A DNA stretch of 64,000 nt from Rotaria macrura (taxonomy: Eukaryota > Rotifera > Eurotatoria > Philodinida > Philodinidae), in assembly GCA_900239685.1 (NCBI GenBank), contig OENT01000469.1, positions 46,909 through 110,908 of the forward strand, given 5' to 3'. The notes under the pieces are model-generated. The model was not told the origin of the DNA and made no database searches. It worked only from the letters and a program-made list of their open reading frames with translations. Shown here one piece after another: positions 36,201-49,192 of this stretch (position 1 is its first letter; every line of letters begins with the position of its first letter). The position numbers were made by a program, and so were the translations under genes.

Positions 36201-39200
36201 TTTCTAGTCTAACATCGATGATCATAAACTCAATAGGATCAAGCTATTTGTCAATTCATAGAAACTGAACATTTTTAGAAGGAGATGTTTTTGAGATGAA
36301 CACGTAATTATCTAGAGGATAGTAAGCGTAAAAGATAACTTGTTCGTATGTGTTTTGACCCAGACGATTAGTCGTGTTTGTAGAATAGACAAAGTTAAAT
36401 TGAATTTGAAGATTTGAATTGATTCACTCTTTGCAAACGACGGGGGTGCATAAGATCACGAATCGACCCATTGATATTTTCTCTGACAAACCATACTAAA
36501 TTTTATATCAACGAAAACAGTACACTGAGACGAACATTTTGGTAGCAGAGTTATGAGACTTTGCTTGAATTTTGAAGGCTAAAACTTATTAAAAAAAACG
36601 CATTTTTGTGTCGCTAATTGAAAAATTCAACCGTGAACAGTGGACGCAATTCTATAGTGAATGTTTGAGATGAAGTGGTTCTTAAATGATGAATTTGATA
36701 TCTGTTGAACAGGAATTCAATTCTATATACAAATTATTAATTCATCATCAATCTACATTATATTAGGATTGAATGTATTAAGCAGTACTATTAGTATATT
36801 ATCTATATTTCTCATTTCCCAGGAACTTTCAACAAACATTCGAACCTGAAAGCTAGATTAACCAAACTTTTGGTCTTACTTATTTTATAACCTTTTTCAA
36901 AAGCTACAAAATTATACATTTTACAGAGGAAAACAAATATGGCCACTAGAAAAATTCAGAAGTGCACTCTTCTCGGAGTAGGATTTCGTACACTTTTTAC
37001 TTGTGTTTAGCCACTTTTTTTTATTGCGAAATACAGTTTAATCGCAAACAAATATAATTTTCGAATTGAGCAGAAGAAATTGAGTCGATTTGTATATGTT
37101 TTAAAATTTTCAGAGAGGGATTTTTTCATTGAAAAATTTCTACCTAATCCTCGTTAGGGAATTTTCAAAAATTGAGGTCTCTCAAATTGATCACTTGATG
37201 TTTTAGTTCCTACCATTTCACTTTCATTTGCATTTTAGAAGCTGAAGCACTTCATTCCACAGTAAAATAATTATTTTGGAGAGACCTCAATTTTTGAAAA
37301 TTCAAGGGGAAATTTTTCAATGAAAAAAAGCCCTCTCTAAAAAATTGGAATCATATACAGATCGACTCAATTTCTTCTGCTCAGTTCGAATATTGCATTG
37401 GTTTGGGATAAAACTGAATTCCGCAATAAAAAAGTTGCTAAACACAAGTAAAAAATGTACGAAATCCTACACCGAGAAGAGTGTACTTCTGAATTTTTCT
37501 AGTGGCCATATTTGTTTTCCTCTGTAAAATGTATAATTTTGTAGCTTTTGAAAAAGCTATCAAATGAGTAAGACCAGAAATTTGGTTAATCTAGCTTTCA
37601 GATTCGAATGTTTGTTGAAAGTTACATCTACCCATCTCATAAATTCTCAGTTTTGTAATTTTAATATTGCAACTGAAAGCACAAAAATAGCAAAAGTTTC
37701 TAAAAAAATTGAATAGTTTTTGAAAGGCTCAACAACCAAGAATAAGTTAGTTTTAGATCAAAAATATTTCGTTCTTTTCTATTGATGATTTTGCCGATGT
37801 CCATACCTGTGGACATTCAGAGATAAAGGGAATTTGAAATTCCATTCATCCAATTCGATAATCGATTCAAATCCTTGATTTTAGGCTTCACTTCGACGTG
37901 AGGACGGTGAAGATGATGCAACAATTGCTCAATCAATAAGGTATGTAATTATTTTAATCTTACTAAGCATATAGATCTAAATGTTTCAAAATCGGAATGA
38001 AAAAAAGAAACTAATTTAAACACTAGATATTCGTCATTAACCGATATCAATGAACATCTTATTTTGAGGTAATTTTCATAAAATTGTGCCCTCCCCCCCA
38101 CCTCATCCCTCATTTGCATAGCACCTGATAGCTCAAGGACGATTAAAGAATTGCTTTGTTTCCCTTTGAAATCAGCATGTTTGTCTTTCCTTAACCCATT
38201 GTTGGCATGCTTATTGCATTGTATAGGCGTGCACCACGTACAAAGTCTACATTTGATCGAATGTCATCACGTCGTTATTCATCTGTTGATTCAAATTGTT
38301 CATATGAAAATTCGCAAGAAATTGCAATAGTTTCTAATAATAATCAAGATATTTGTCAAAATCATTTGGATTTAACCGATTCAACATTGCCACAATATGA
38401 TGATGTGATCATGTCATCGAGTGAACACGATGATTCAACCGTATCATTCAATGTTGATATAGATGATAATGATGATAGTGATGAGTATGCTTATTTTATT
38501 TTACATTGCCGCTTCTTCTTCTTTCTCTTTTCTTCTTTTTCCGTGTACCAATATCAGCAGGTGTTTGTTTTGCTTGGATGCTTCTTCTTCTTCTTCTTCT
38601 TCTTCATTTCATCATTTCTTTATTAATATCTTTCAGGCGAAAAACACGAGTTAAAAGCACGATTGATAATCGACAAAGTATGCGACGAAGTTCATCGCAT
38701 ACATATAACCCTCCTATTTCAATATTCAAAAAAAAGGAACAAGAAGTGTAACTAAACAAATTATTTTATTTGCCAGTGTTAATTATTGATTGCAATCACA
38801 CGATGATTATTTAATTTAGACCGAAGGCAGCACCAGGTAGTACGGCAATTCGTCGAATGCAAAATCGATGGGAAACAGAAATTTCAAATCACGAAGCGCC
38901 TCGAACAACACGAATCGAACGACATTGTGATCGTTGGGGAATAGTAAATGATGAACAAAGTCTGCCATCTGATACAAATCGATTCACAACGACTCAATCG
39001 GGTATTTCATATTCATTTGTACACGAATGCGTTTCATTCGATGAAATTTATTTCTAGCATTAAAACCGACAGCGTCAATTGATAGTCATACGGTTCCATC
39101 CAATGGCACTACGCGTCCGTCAGCTAGTATTGAATCTATTTCGCCTACGCTTCCTCATGTCAATGAAACACAAATATTTACACGTGCTGTATTTACTAAT

Positions 39201-42200
39201 CAAAGAAATACAAATAGTAACGGTACAGTTGAGACGCTAGCACGTCAAATTAGTATATCAACCATGAATGGAAATGATACATCATTAAGCAATGGTCAAC
39301 CAACTGTATATGTCAAAGATCCGAAAGTGATAGCATCGTCAGAACTTGTTGGTGCAGTAACAAGAGCCAAGGATGGTCAGTGATGGATCTAATATCTTGA
39401 TCTAAAAATTAAATCTTTGCATTCTAGGTTTACAAGCAGCAACCAATAGATCACCACAAATCTCAGCAACCTGTTTTGTTCTACCTGCTCCACTACCTGA
39501 TGTATCATTATCGAAACCTATAACAGACAATGATCTTCAATGGGAATATGTTATTAGCAAAGCATCAGAACGTAAATTACTTGTACAAGATCTTAATTTC
39601 GAAGAACTAGACGAACGAGACGATACAGGCATTACAAATATCATCATTAATCGAGCAGGACCACCTCCACCACCACCGATGATGAATGGAAGTGGGCCTC
39701 CACCAGCTCCTCCACCACCACCAATGATGGGATGTCCTCCTCCTCCTCCACCACCACCACCCCCGCCTTCGATGCTACCACGGGGTATGGGACCTTCATT
39801 CTCTAACATGACAAACGGTAATACTGGCGAACAATCAAAGTCAATTAATAAATCAGTAAAAACAGTTCGTTTACATTGGCGTGAAACAGCTCCAAATACG
39901 ATGTTAACAGCGCCAGGATCCAGTGACTCTCTATGGACATCCTTGAATAAAATTCAATTGGATACCAGCAAATTAGCAAATTTATTTGAATTAAAACAAG
40001 CTGAAGTTAAAGTGAAGGTAATCATACTAATATTGAGATGATTTTTGTTTCTTTGTTTTTTGGAATGTAAAACTGATGAAGTCACTGAATACCTAAGAAA
40101 AACAAGATCATCGATTCAATATTCAAACACATGTACATATTTCTTTCTTTCTTTCTCTTATTATATAGGAAACAGTAAGTACATAGACATACTATGTGTG
40201 TGTAATTGGCAGCTTTTATTCTTTGATTATGTATTAATGTTTTTCTTGATTAATGCTTTCGAAATGAAAAAGTAATTTTCGAAATGTCATTAATTCAATC
40301 GTATTTGATGAAACGATCAGATTCAAAAGTAAAAATTTCAATGGGTCACTCATTTTTTTCTCTCTTCATTGCGTGTGTATATAACTAACATGGGGATAGC
40401 TCTTCTATTAAAATTGTTGTTTCTACTCTGTGTGAGTGTGCTTCATGTATTCGCTTCTTGTTTTTTCTTCCTCTTCTTTTCGATAAAATTCTTAATTATG
40501 CATCTAATGCTATCTTTGAAATCAAATGATTTATGCTTCGTCTTATTCAATAGAAAGCGGGTGATGTAAAAAAAGAAATAACTGTACTCGATCCAAAACG
40601 TTCCAATGCAATTAATATTGGTCTGACAGTTTTACCAACAGCCCGAACCATCAAGGCAGCAATATTAAAAATGGATAGTAGTGTTATCACTAAAGAAGGC
40701 ATCGAGGTAATACATTTATCTGCAAGACACGAAAGTAAATGTTAATTTCGTTCATCGAAGATTTCAATGAGTTCGAATAGAATTTCTTAGTTGTAAAACA
40801 AATTATTAACATTCGAATTTTCATACTTTCTGGAATCGAATCAAACTTGATAGAATTTAATCTTACGTAAGTGTCACATAGTGAAATATAGCATGGTATA
40901 CAATTTTATCATTTCAATATTTGAATTCATTTTGGTTTTTACAAATATTTATATGATAGGGATAGAGTGTATTGTTAGAAGCAATTAAGATGTATGTCTT
41001 GATATGAACTGACATTTCTCAGAGCTTGATAACTTTTTATTATCATTCATGGAAATATATGCGCTTTGTTCCATGTTTGTCTCTGCTTTAGTTAACCTTC
41101 TCAAGATTCTTCCTATTGACTTTTGCAGCCGTTGATCTCGTGTTTCACTGTTGTTTAAGTCAAAACTCTGCTGAACACACTCAATCTATCTACAGCATTG
41201 ATAGATTTGGATTTATGAACAATAAATCAGATACGACGGAATATAGAAGAATAGAATAGTAACCCTCTACCGTCATAGATACGGATCAGTAAATTTGTAG
41301 AGACTGAAAAGCAACTGGAAAAATGGATCTCATCAATCTCTGATACGATCAGGATACAAATTAGGTACGGAGGATAAAACGAGGATACATATGGAATATT
41401 TAATATAAAATTCGATGGAGTCAATAAAATGCGTATGATATACGATGTATACAATGAGATTAATACAATGGGGGGAAAGCAGATCACGGTATCCTATGTA
41501 TTCCCATTGCATCCCGGATACGAGTATCCGCTAGAAATCTTCGGAGTACATTGGATATCGGGATCCAATTTTCCGCTCTCGCTGAAGTGAGTTATTTAAA
41601 AGTAATTTTAATGGATTAGACACAGCTAAAACATTTTTAGAAAACAGAAACTGATCGTGCACCAATAATTTGAGGAAAGCAAATACGCATTGAAGTTGAA
41701 CTAGGAAGCATCGTTTCGATTCAATCTGAGTTGAAATACACGGACATTGCAGATATTTTTCAGTTAGTACATGAAATATAATACATTTTATATAGATAAA
41801 ACTCTTTGAAACTACTATTCAAAATTTGCAGTCATATGCGTCCAATAAGATTGTATTGAATGTTTTTTGGCTAACTATTTAGAAATTATTAACAATGCTA
41901 CCAACTGAAGAAGAAAAAAATCGTATAATAGAAGCTCAAATGGCAAACAGTGATATACCATTAGGAAATGCTGAAAATTTTCTATTAACAATTGGAGCCG
42001 TTGTTGAATTAGAAGCTCGTTTGAAATTATGGCTATTCAAACTTGATTTCGATAATTATGAATTGGTTCGATGAAAAACTTTTAATCAAATGATTGAAAA
42101 TTTTCATTCTATTCCTTTTCTTTGTCCTATAGGAAATTGCCGAACCATTAATGGATTTAAAAAATGGAATGAATCATTTGAAAGAGAATATAACATTTCG

Positions 42201-44966
42201 ACGTATACTTGAAGTTCTTCTTGCCGTTGGTAATTTTCTAAATGGAGCTGAAGTAAAAGAAAATACTTCAATGTAAAAATTTATTTAATCTAAATCTTCA
42301 TATTATAGTCGATTGGCTTTCAACTTGATTATCTTGCTAAGGTTCCTGAAGTTAAAGATACTATACAAAAGCATTCATTATTATTTCATGTATGTAATAT
42401 CGTTGTTGAAAAATATCCGGATACAAGTGATTTCTATTCTGAAATTGGTGAAATAACACGATGTTCGAAAGTAATGAAGCAATCTTCTATTTTCTTGATT
42501 GTATATATAAATCAGTAAGATTTATGTCAGGTTGATTTCGATGAAGTTGAACAAAAGTTAAACAAACTTGAAAATGATTGCCGTGCAGCATTTGAACATT
42601 TAAGAGCTATTAGTAAACATGAAACATTACAAATTAAAACCAAGTAAGTACATCATTCATTTATCAGTGAATGTCATATCTTATAACATTCATAAAATAT
42701 GATAATTTCATATTTTGAATATTTAATTCAAAAGCTCATATGAGAAAGAAATGATCTTTTCTAAGAATTTGATATATATCGAAGATCATTTTCAGAGTTG
42801 ATGTTAAAATGCATGGTAAAGTTTATTATCTCACGTATGTATTTTAATTATGCTTCTTTTCTCTACAAACACACAACAAAAAAAAAGCGACAAAATGATA
42901 AAATTTTGCTTCACAGATACATCTTAGCTTCTTGCTTTTTTCGTTTGTTTTCTTAATCGAACTTGAAATATGCTCGTTATTTAATTTCAGACTGGCAGAA
43001 TTTCTTACTGACTGTGCTGAACGTGTCTGTCTATTGAAAGTTATACATAATCGTGTGTTGAATCGTTTTCGAAAATTTCTTCTTTGGCTTGGTTATCCGT
43101 TTGGTGTCATACAAGAAACAAAGATAACACAATTTTGTAAAATTCTTAGCGAATTCGCACTCGAATATAGAACAACACGTGAACGTATAACAACACAAAA
43201 GCAGAAAAAACAAAAACGTAGCGAACGAAACGACACAAGAGGCAAATTAATAACAGAGGTTAGAGATAAGGTTTTCTTTTTTTCTCACATATGTTCATGA
43301 TGATGTTTGTTGATTGTAGATCATTTCAGAAAAAGGCAATCCACTTAAAGATGGTATATTGAATGGTTTTCATACAGATGAACCTAGTTCTTCTTATCAA
43401 CCAATTAAAGATAGATATTCTTCGTCAACTATTTCACAAAACTACGCTACTAAATCATCGTCTCGTACCTCAGACAAGACTTCAAAACAATTGTTAAATC
43501 CAAAAAGTCCTCAACCAAATATATTCAGTGATCTGGCAGCTGTCGTAAGAGGTACATCAAAGGACGGACAAGCTATGCCTGGTCATCGATTACGACAAAA
43601 AGCACCGAGTATGTTTAAACTTGAATTGAGGATAAAGAGACATTACAATCAATACGTTGTATAGCAATTAAATTGAACTATGATTATCTTGACTAGTATT
43701 CTTATTCTTCATTTATCACTAACATCATTCTATTTCTTTACGATGACTGTTTTGTTCACATCGTTGTAATCGAAATATTGATTTTTCAAATTTTTACTTC
43801 AACCTTTGCGCAGAGGGAGAGAGAGAGAGTCATCAATAAAGATAATTTTACTGATTTTCTGTAGTGGTAAGGATTTAGTTCAAGTCAAGTTTTCTATCTA
43901 CTGAATATTCTGCTAAGATTTAAAAGATAAGCTTTAACGTGACACTTAACACGATGGTTTTAGGATTCTGAAAACTTGAGTGTTGCTATTTTTCTGTTGA
44001 CAATACAATTTTAGGGAAGACCAAGCAGTTATCGCTGAACTTTCTGTGATGGTATGCCACAAACGAGAGAAAAGTTTCTTTTTTTTTATCAATATGAATT
44101 AGATCTCTGTTTTTTCAAAATACATTTCAATGCTAAGCCGAAATGTAATCGAATTGTTGTCATCCTCTCGTGTAATTTTCTTTGAAATAGTTTTTTTTAA
44201 TATATAAAACACTATATTTTTCTCGGAGCTAGAAACTTCGATACAAATGTTGTCATCTTAGTTCATCGATGAAAAATTTGACATGGATTTCATCGGGTCA
44301 GAAACCGGATCATTCATTAAACGTACTAAATAATAAAAGTAGGCTTCCTATAAGATTCTCAAAGATGAAATGACGGGCATGATTCAGAAAAATTGAAAAA
44401 AAAATCATTCTAGAGTAAGATCAATCTGTGACAGAATTTGTAATGATATATTTCCAATCAAAACCTACCGTATGAGTAGGAACAAACGTATAGTAATCAA
44501 TTAACACTAAAAATGTGTTTCACCAACAACAGAGTGAATATTGATCCAATGAAAAAGTAGTTCTTTCATTCATCTGATACTTGTTTAAAGTTTTGTTACT
44601 TTTTTTTTCAACAAAACGACAGCAATCGGTTTCTAAAATTTCAATCATTTTAGCGAATAATTTACAAAAAGTATCTGTGTCAAATTTGAACTCAACACAA
44701 TTGGCTAAAACTAGTGAAGCCGAAGGATTCGATACAAGTGATGAATTACTTGATACTCTCGTTAGAAATGCTGCATTGACAACATCAAAAGACGTAATGA
44801 AACAACGTCGCAACGCCCGCTCTACGCAACGTCAATCATGTATGTTGTTTCAAACACAGATGTTATGCTGTTTGTCTATTAATGTTGTGTTTTAGTGCGA
44901 CGAACACTGCAAATAAATTTGAACGGAGAAGAGCAAGCTCTAGTATTTGGTGCTGGAAACAACTAA
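33234..44966 (+). CDS. FHOD: FHOD-type formin, 22 coding exons (1358 aa)
   Basis: Exons: 33234-33449, 33512-33633, 33695-33753, 33811-33878, 33935-34040, 34123-34217, 35837-36187, 37885-37940, 38227-38484, 38637-38747, 38820-39001, 39058-39375, 39428-40017, 40554-40706, 41883-42065, 42133-42252, 42309-42470, 42531-42643, 42991-43258, 43320-43608, 44654-44839, 44896-44966. Formins nucleate and elongate actin filaments. FHOD order is complete: N-terminal GTPase-binding/FH3 region ([78 protein letters not shown]; about 20-340), an acidic, Ser-rich linker, proline-rich FH1 (about 725-770) for profilin-actin, FH2 (about 789-1180, with [26 protein letters not shown] and [11 protein letters not shown]) and a C-terminal autoregulatory DAD ([19 protein letters not shown], then RQSLRRTL; about 1303-1340). 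This implies autoinhibition relieved by Rho-family signals, as in FHOD1/3. The start codon may be any of several near Mets. Three introns carry repeats. Confidence 0.93.
34218..35836. other. Long formin intron 6 (1.6 kb)
   Basis: No gene or structured repeat recognised; open frames at 34738-35049 and 35400-35619 do not resemble coding sequence. Confidence 0.4.
36824..37623. repeat. Giant inverted repeat (hairpin) in formin intron 7
   Basis: The outer ends read AACTTTCAACAAACATTCGA (36824 onward) and, inverted, TCGAATGTTTGTTGAAAGTT (to 37623). The arms are reverse complements over roughly 370 bp each, with scattered mismatches and small indels, around an unpaired middle of a few tens of bases near 37200-37260. 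No ORF of note and no evident target-site duplication. It lies between formin exons 7 and 8, so the pre-mRNA would contain an 800-nt hairpin. Confidence 0.85.
38581..38605. repeat. (CTT)n tract at a formin splice acceptor
   Basis: Uninterrupted CTT repeats in the intron before exon 10, ending about 30 nt before its AG; forms part of the polypyrimidine region. Confidence 0.7.
40169..40174 (+). other. FHOD: Candidate 6-nt microexon of the formin gene
   Basis: In the intron after exon 13, a pyrimidine-rich TTATTATATAG acceptor is followed by GAAACA and an immediate GTAAGT donor. Inclusion would add Glu-Thr in frame between EVKVK and KAGDVKK, in the linker region at the start of FH2, where a flexible length change is tolerable. 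Excluded from the main model. Confidence 0.4.
41215..41600. repeat. Palindrome-word element (GTATCC/GGATAC) in formin intron 14
   Basis: Contains many GGATAC, GATACG and GTATCC words. One part (about 41395-41437, AAATTCGATGGAGTCA) matches the reverse complement of 53630-53680; another (about 41469-41570, GGGGGAAAG...CGGATACGAG) matches 53517-53620 directly. The two copies are therefore diverged members of one family. Boundaries approximate. Confidence 0.55.
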
Positions 44967-45630
44967 TCTATTTTAAATATACTATACATGTCATCTATTG
45001 ACCTATCCTGCACCGGTGTTTTTTCAAGTTTCTTTTTTTTTGTCTGTGTATAACATTCATCCAATAACGTGTGTGTGTGTTCGTGTGTGTCTTTAATTTT
45101 AATAATATTCTTTTGTTTTTTGCTTGTGTCTGTCTTTCATATATCTAAGAAAATGAAAAGAATGATTTGTCGAACATCCTTCGATTGTACAAAAAATTTC
45201 TATTTGATCAATTTCTGACAACATAATCGTCAGAATTATTCTGTTTTTATATATGTTGTATTAAACATTAAAAGACAAAAAACGAAGCTTAAATGTGATT
45301 TTGTAGATTTGTTTAACATATAAATTTATTAGCAAGGCAACGTGAAAACTTGAAAAACAAGGTATATTAGAGATCTATTTTTACGGAAATTTCAAGAAAA
45401 GAAAAACAAAATGGCATAAAATACTGATACTTAAGGTATCAATTGATTTAAATTTAATGTTTCTACTCTGCGGAAAGTATTCGATGTTGTGGCTAAAATA
45501 AAGAGAATATCGTAAATCGATGAATTCGAATAGTCTTTATTTTTGTTTATTTTGATCTGTCACTTGATTCGTTGCTTTCATGTTAACGATATAATTTATT
45601 TTTCTATGTTCTGCTGTCTAGGTAGGCGCA
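44967..45630. other. Intergenic region formin-LDHD
   Basis: 664 bp of AT-rich sequence holding the formin 3' flank and LDHD upstream region. A GTCTAG acceptor-like site stands 9 nt before the LDHD ATG. Confidence 0.4.
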
Positions 45631-48600
45631 ATGATAAATATTATCAGAAGAGCAAAAATATTTTCTCCACACAAGGTAGCTTTTTATTGTCATGACATAG
45701 CACTTTTCATCGATTGAGTATGCTATTTATTTGCTAGATTATTCAACGTTACGGATCATCCAAAGTTTTAGAAATCGATTTAAAAAATATCGTGGGAAAC
45801 GATAATGTCTCAACAACAGCAGCTATTCGAGAACAGCACAGTCACGATGAATCATATCATGCGTATGCTTTAAATATTGGTGCAAAACTCGTCATTGATT
45901 GATTACGTTTATAGAGGTCATCAACCAGATGTTGTTGTTTTTGCACAAAGTACAGATCATGTATCGAAAATTCTTAAATATTGCTCATCGAAACGTGTTC
46001 CAGTCATACCGTTCGGTACTGGTACTGGTGTAGAAGGTAACACCATACTCATGCCTGCTAAGTAGTTCACTATGACGTATGACTATTCTTTATTTAGGTG
46101 GTGTCACTGCTCTACTGGTTAACCTTCAATACATTTCTTTTGAGATATGAATGAAGCTTGTTTTATATTTTAGGGTGGCCTATGCTTAGATATGAGTCGT
46201 ATGAATAAAGTGATATCAGTGAATCCCGAAGATTTCGATTGCACGGTTCAAGCTGGTGTCACTCGAAATGCATTGAATTCGTATATTCGTGATACTGGTC
46301 TTCAATTTCCAATAGATCCAGGTGCAAATGCATCTCTTGGTGGTATGTGCGCAACAAGCGCCTCGGGAACCATGGCTGTGCGATATGTGAGTAAACTTCG
46401 ACAATTTGAGATCATACACGAAGGATGTACAGAAAATTTTGAAAAGAATATATCCAGTGATAAATAAGCTATTTTGTGTAGATAATTTCTGCGAATGTAA
46501 ACATACACAATGTTTTCCAGGATGTAACAAATCAATGCCCCTGGTTGAAGTTCTTAAATTTGAGCTTGTTTATGTATGTAAAGCATCATTGTGAATAAAT
46601 TTGACTGCTTTATCTGGGTCCCTCAAATTTGACGTCTATGACCAATTATATGAATCGGAAATCGAGCCTTCAATAATCTTTTCTTCAAATAGAAACCAGG
46701 TAGAAATTTCGAAGAAATTGATTACTGATTCGAATTCGACGATACTTTACAGGATTTAATCAAACTTAATATTATTGAATTTTCGAATGGAAACTTTACT
46801 TAAGAAAATAGACGAGGTTTTCATTAAACATCAATTAAAGAATAGGATTAAAAAGGCCATTCCAATAAAAATGTAGCAATATTCTTAATTAATCCAACTA
46901 ACAGACTGGCTGATTTTCAATATTTCTTGATAATAAATAATGGCAAAACGACTGATCCCTATTATTATCTTTGAATTTTACAACCAACTGTAATCTTGAT
47001 AGTGCAGAATCAACTTTTCATTCGTCAGATTTGTTTTCCGGTCCCTAAATTTTAGCAACGGGACGTGTTGTTGTTTCGGAGAGCATACGTATGTAGACGA
47101 TGAACTGAATATGAATATAGAGCTGAAATAATTGAAGATTACATGACATCTGCAGCTCTGCATTTACTCAAACAATTATATTGACTGACTTAGATTTTTG
47201 AAAATTGTTTGTGGCTACTATTTTCTGTCCAGTTGAATTTTTTCAATTTATAAAAACTACCAATTGATTCATAGACTATGTTTTGTTCCCTGTTTTGACT
47301 AAACGCAATTAACACGATGATTACAATGTATGTAAGATAGATGTTTTTCATTTTCAATTTATTTCTTCTCATCTTCTAGCATCATCAGAGCAATGAGACA
47401 ATTCATAAAAAAATAGACAAGATAGAGAAGGCAACGATTTTTTTTCACACTAAATGTCCTTTATAAATAATATCCAGAAAGATCGATCATTCATTATGGT
47501 TACGTCAGGGTACCATGCGTGAAAATGTCATGAACTTGGAAGTTGTTTTAGCCGATGGTTCCATCATCAAAACGGCTGGACTCAAAGGACGAAGTCGAAA
47601 AACATCGGCCGGTTACAATTTAACTAACCTATTCGTTGGTCAAGAAGGTACACTAGGTGTAATTACTGAAGCCACGCTGAAACTACACGCAACACCTGAA
47701 GCAGTACGTATTCAATTTGTACTGAGATCGAAACATAGAATGATGCTACGTTTCTATTGATAACCGTAGGTTCTTTCGGCCGTCACTCCATTCAAAGATC
47801 TACAGGGTGCAGTGAACGCGACAGTTGCAATCATGCAAAGTGGTCTACCCGTCGCTCGAATAGAGTTTCTCGACGAGAACATGGTCGATGCTTGTAATCG
47901 TTTTTCGAAAATGAATCTCGACGTCGCTCCAACGCTATTTCTCGAGTTTCATGGTAGTAAGAGTAATATCCAAGCTCAAGGACAAATAGCAGGTATGATA
48001 GAAAGAGTCTTGTTTCGTATCGATCTATTTGATTTTTCAATAGGAAAAATTTTTAAGAGACAAAGTTTCTTTTTCATTTATATCGATGTGTCTTCTGCAA
48101 TATCTGTGTCTCTTGTTTTATAGAAGAAACTTGCAAATTATTCGATTGTCTTAAATTTACTTTTGCGACTGAGATTGACAGACGAAATGAATTGTGGAAA
48201 GCCAGACACAATGCTTGGTATGCTGCACATGCTCTCAAACCAGGCTCGAAAGTTAGTATGAGGAGTTGATACAATTGTTAAAATCATGACTACATGGCAT
48301 AAACTAGATGAATCGATTGTAATGCTTGCGCTATTCACAATTGAAAATTGACAAAGTCAGAAGTTTATGCTGTTGGCCATTCGTTTAACACATGACACTA
48401 GATGAACTAGTTTACATATTTTTGTTTCATACATATTGCAGAAAGATAGTTGATTGCTGATTATATAAAATACTGCATCGTTTAATAAATTTAAATTTCT
48501 AGGGTTACAGTACTGATGTTTGTGTTCCTATAAGTGCTTTGCCCGATATAATATCATTTGCAAAATATGAATTAAAGCGTTTGGAACTATTAGGGTATGA

Positions 48601-48991
48601 AAATAGAAATAAATTGTTTTCATTTATTCTATCATTTAACTTTTATAGGCTGATTTTAGGACATGTTGGCGATGGAAATTTTCATGTCATATTAATTATT
48701 GATCCAAAAAATGTCGAAGAAATCCAACGTGTTCATGAATTCACTACTATTCTAGCCAAGTATAGAACTTTCTGATTGATTGCTCTGCTATTTCTATGCA
48801 TTCTTAGACAAGCATTACGTATGAATGGTACAATCTCGGGCGAACATGGTATCGGTCTGGGAAAAAAGAATTTATTGATTGATGAATTTGGATTACAAGG
48901 AATTCATACTATGAGAATTATCAAACAAGCGCTTGACCCATTCAATATTCTTAATCCTGGCAAAGTTATAGACTTAAAAACAACTTTCTAG
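45631..48991 (+). CDS. LDHD: D-lactate dehydrogenase, mitochondrial type, copy 1 (485 aa)
   Basis: Eleven exons: 45631-45675, 45738-45862, 45915-46036, 46098-46117, 46174-46386, 47509-47703, 47770-47992, 48124-48251, 48503-48594, 48649-48759, 48808-48991. LDHD is a FAD-dependent enzyme oxidising D-lactate and other D-2-hydroxyacids in mitochondria. The basic N terminus [15 protein letters not shown] suits an import signal. The FAD-binding (PCMH) half holds [42 protein letters not shown] and [13 protein letters not shown]; the C-terminal FAD-oxidase half holds [40 protein letters not shown] (metal/active-site His) and [10 protein letters not shown]. Length agrees with the human protein. Exon 4 is only 20 nt and reads TALL where copy 2 has TAPQ. 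Intron 5 is 1122 bp against 53 bp in copy 2. Exons 2-7 are nearly identical to copy 2, exons 8-11 are not. Confidence 0.92.
45792..47992. repeat. Gene-conversion tract, LDHD copy 1 side (partner about 49357-50482)
   Basis: From GTGGGAAACGATAATG in exon 2 to the last base of exon 7 the copies are nearly identical, introns included; just outside they diverge abruptly (left: AATATC against GGCATT; right: intron 7 unrelated). Within it exons 6-7 (47509-47992 with 49999-50482) differ at one base, exon 5 at several. Confidence 0.8.
46387..47508. other. Expanded intron 5 of LDHD copy 1 (probable insertion)
   Basis: 1122 bp where the paralog has a 53-nt intron, so about 1.07 kb has been gained here or lost there. 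No ORF or terminal repeat was recognised in it. Confidence 0.6.
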
Positions 48992-49192
48992 TTGTTTTGC
49001 ACGTATGAAGAACAAAGAAAATGGCAGTAATAATATGTGCTTTCGTTTATTTTCATATACTCACATTATCTTGATACACTATTTAGTGACGTTTGTTTTT
49101 CAAGAGAGTTACTGTTCACTCTTCTATTATTAGATCATTGTATTATCTTCTTCTATTACATCTATCTTATCTCATTTTAGATTCTTCTTAAG

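Noticed and set aside
39537..39809. Gly-rich minus-strand ORF
   Set aside because: Shadow of the proline-rich FH1 region of the formin on the plus strand.
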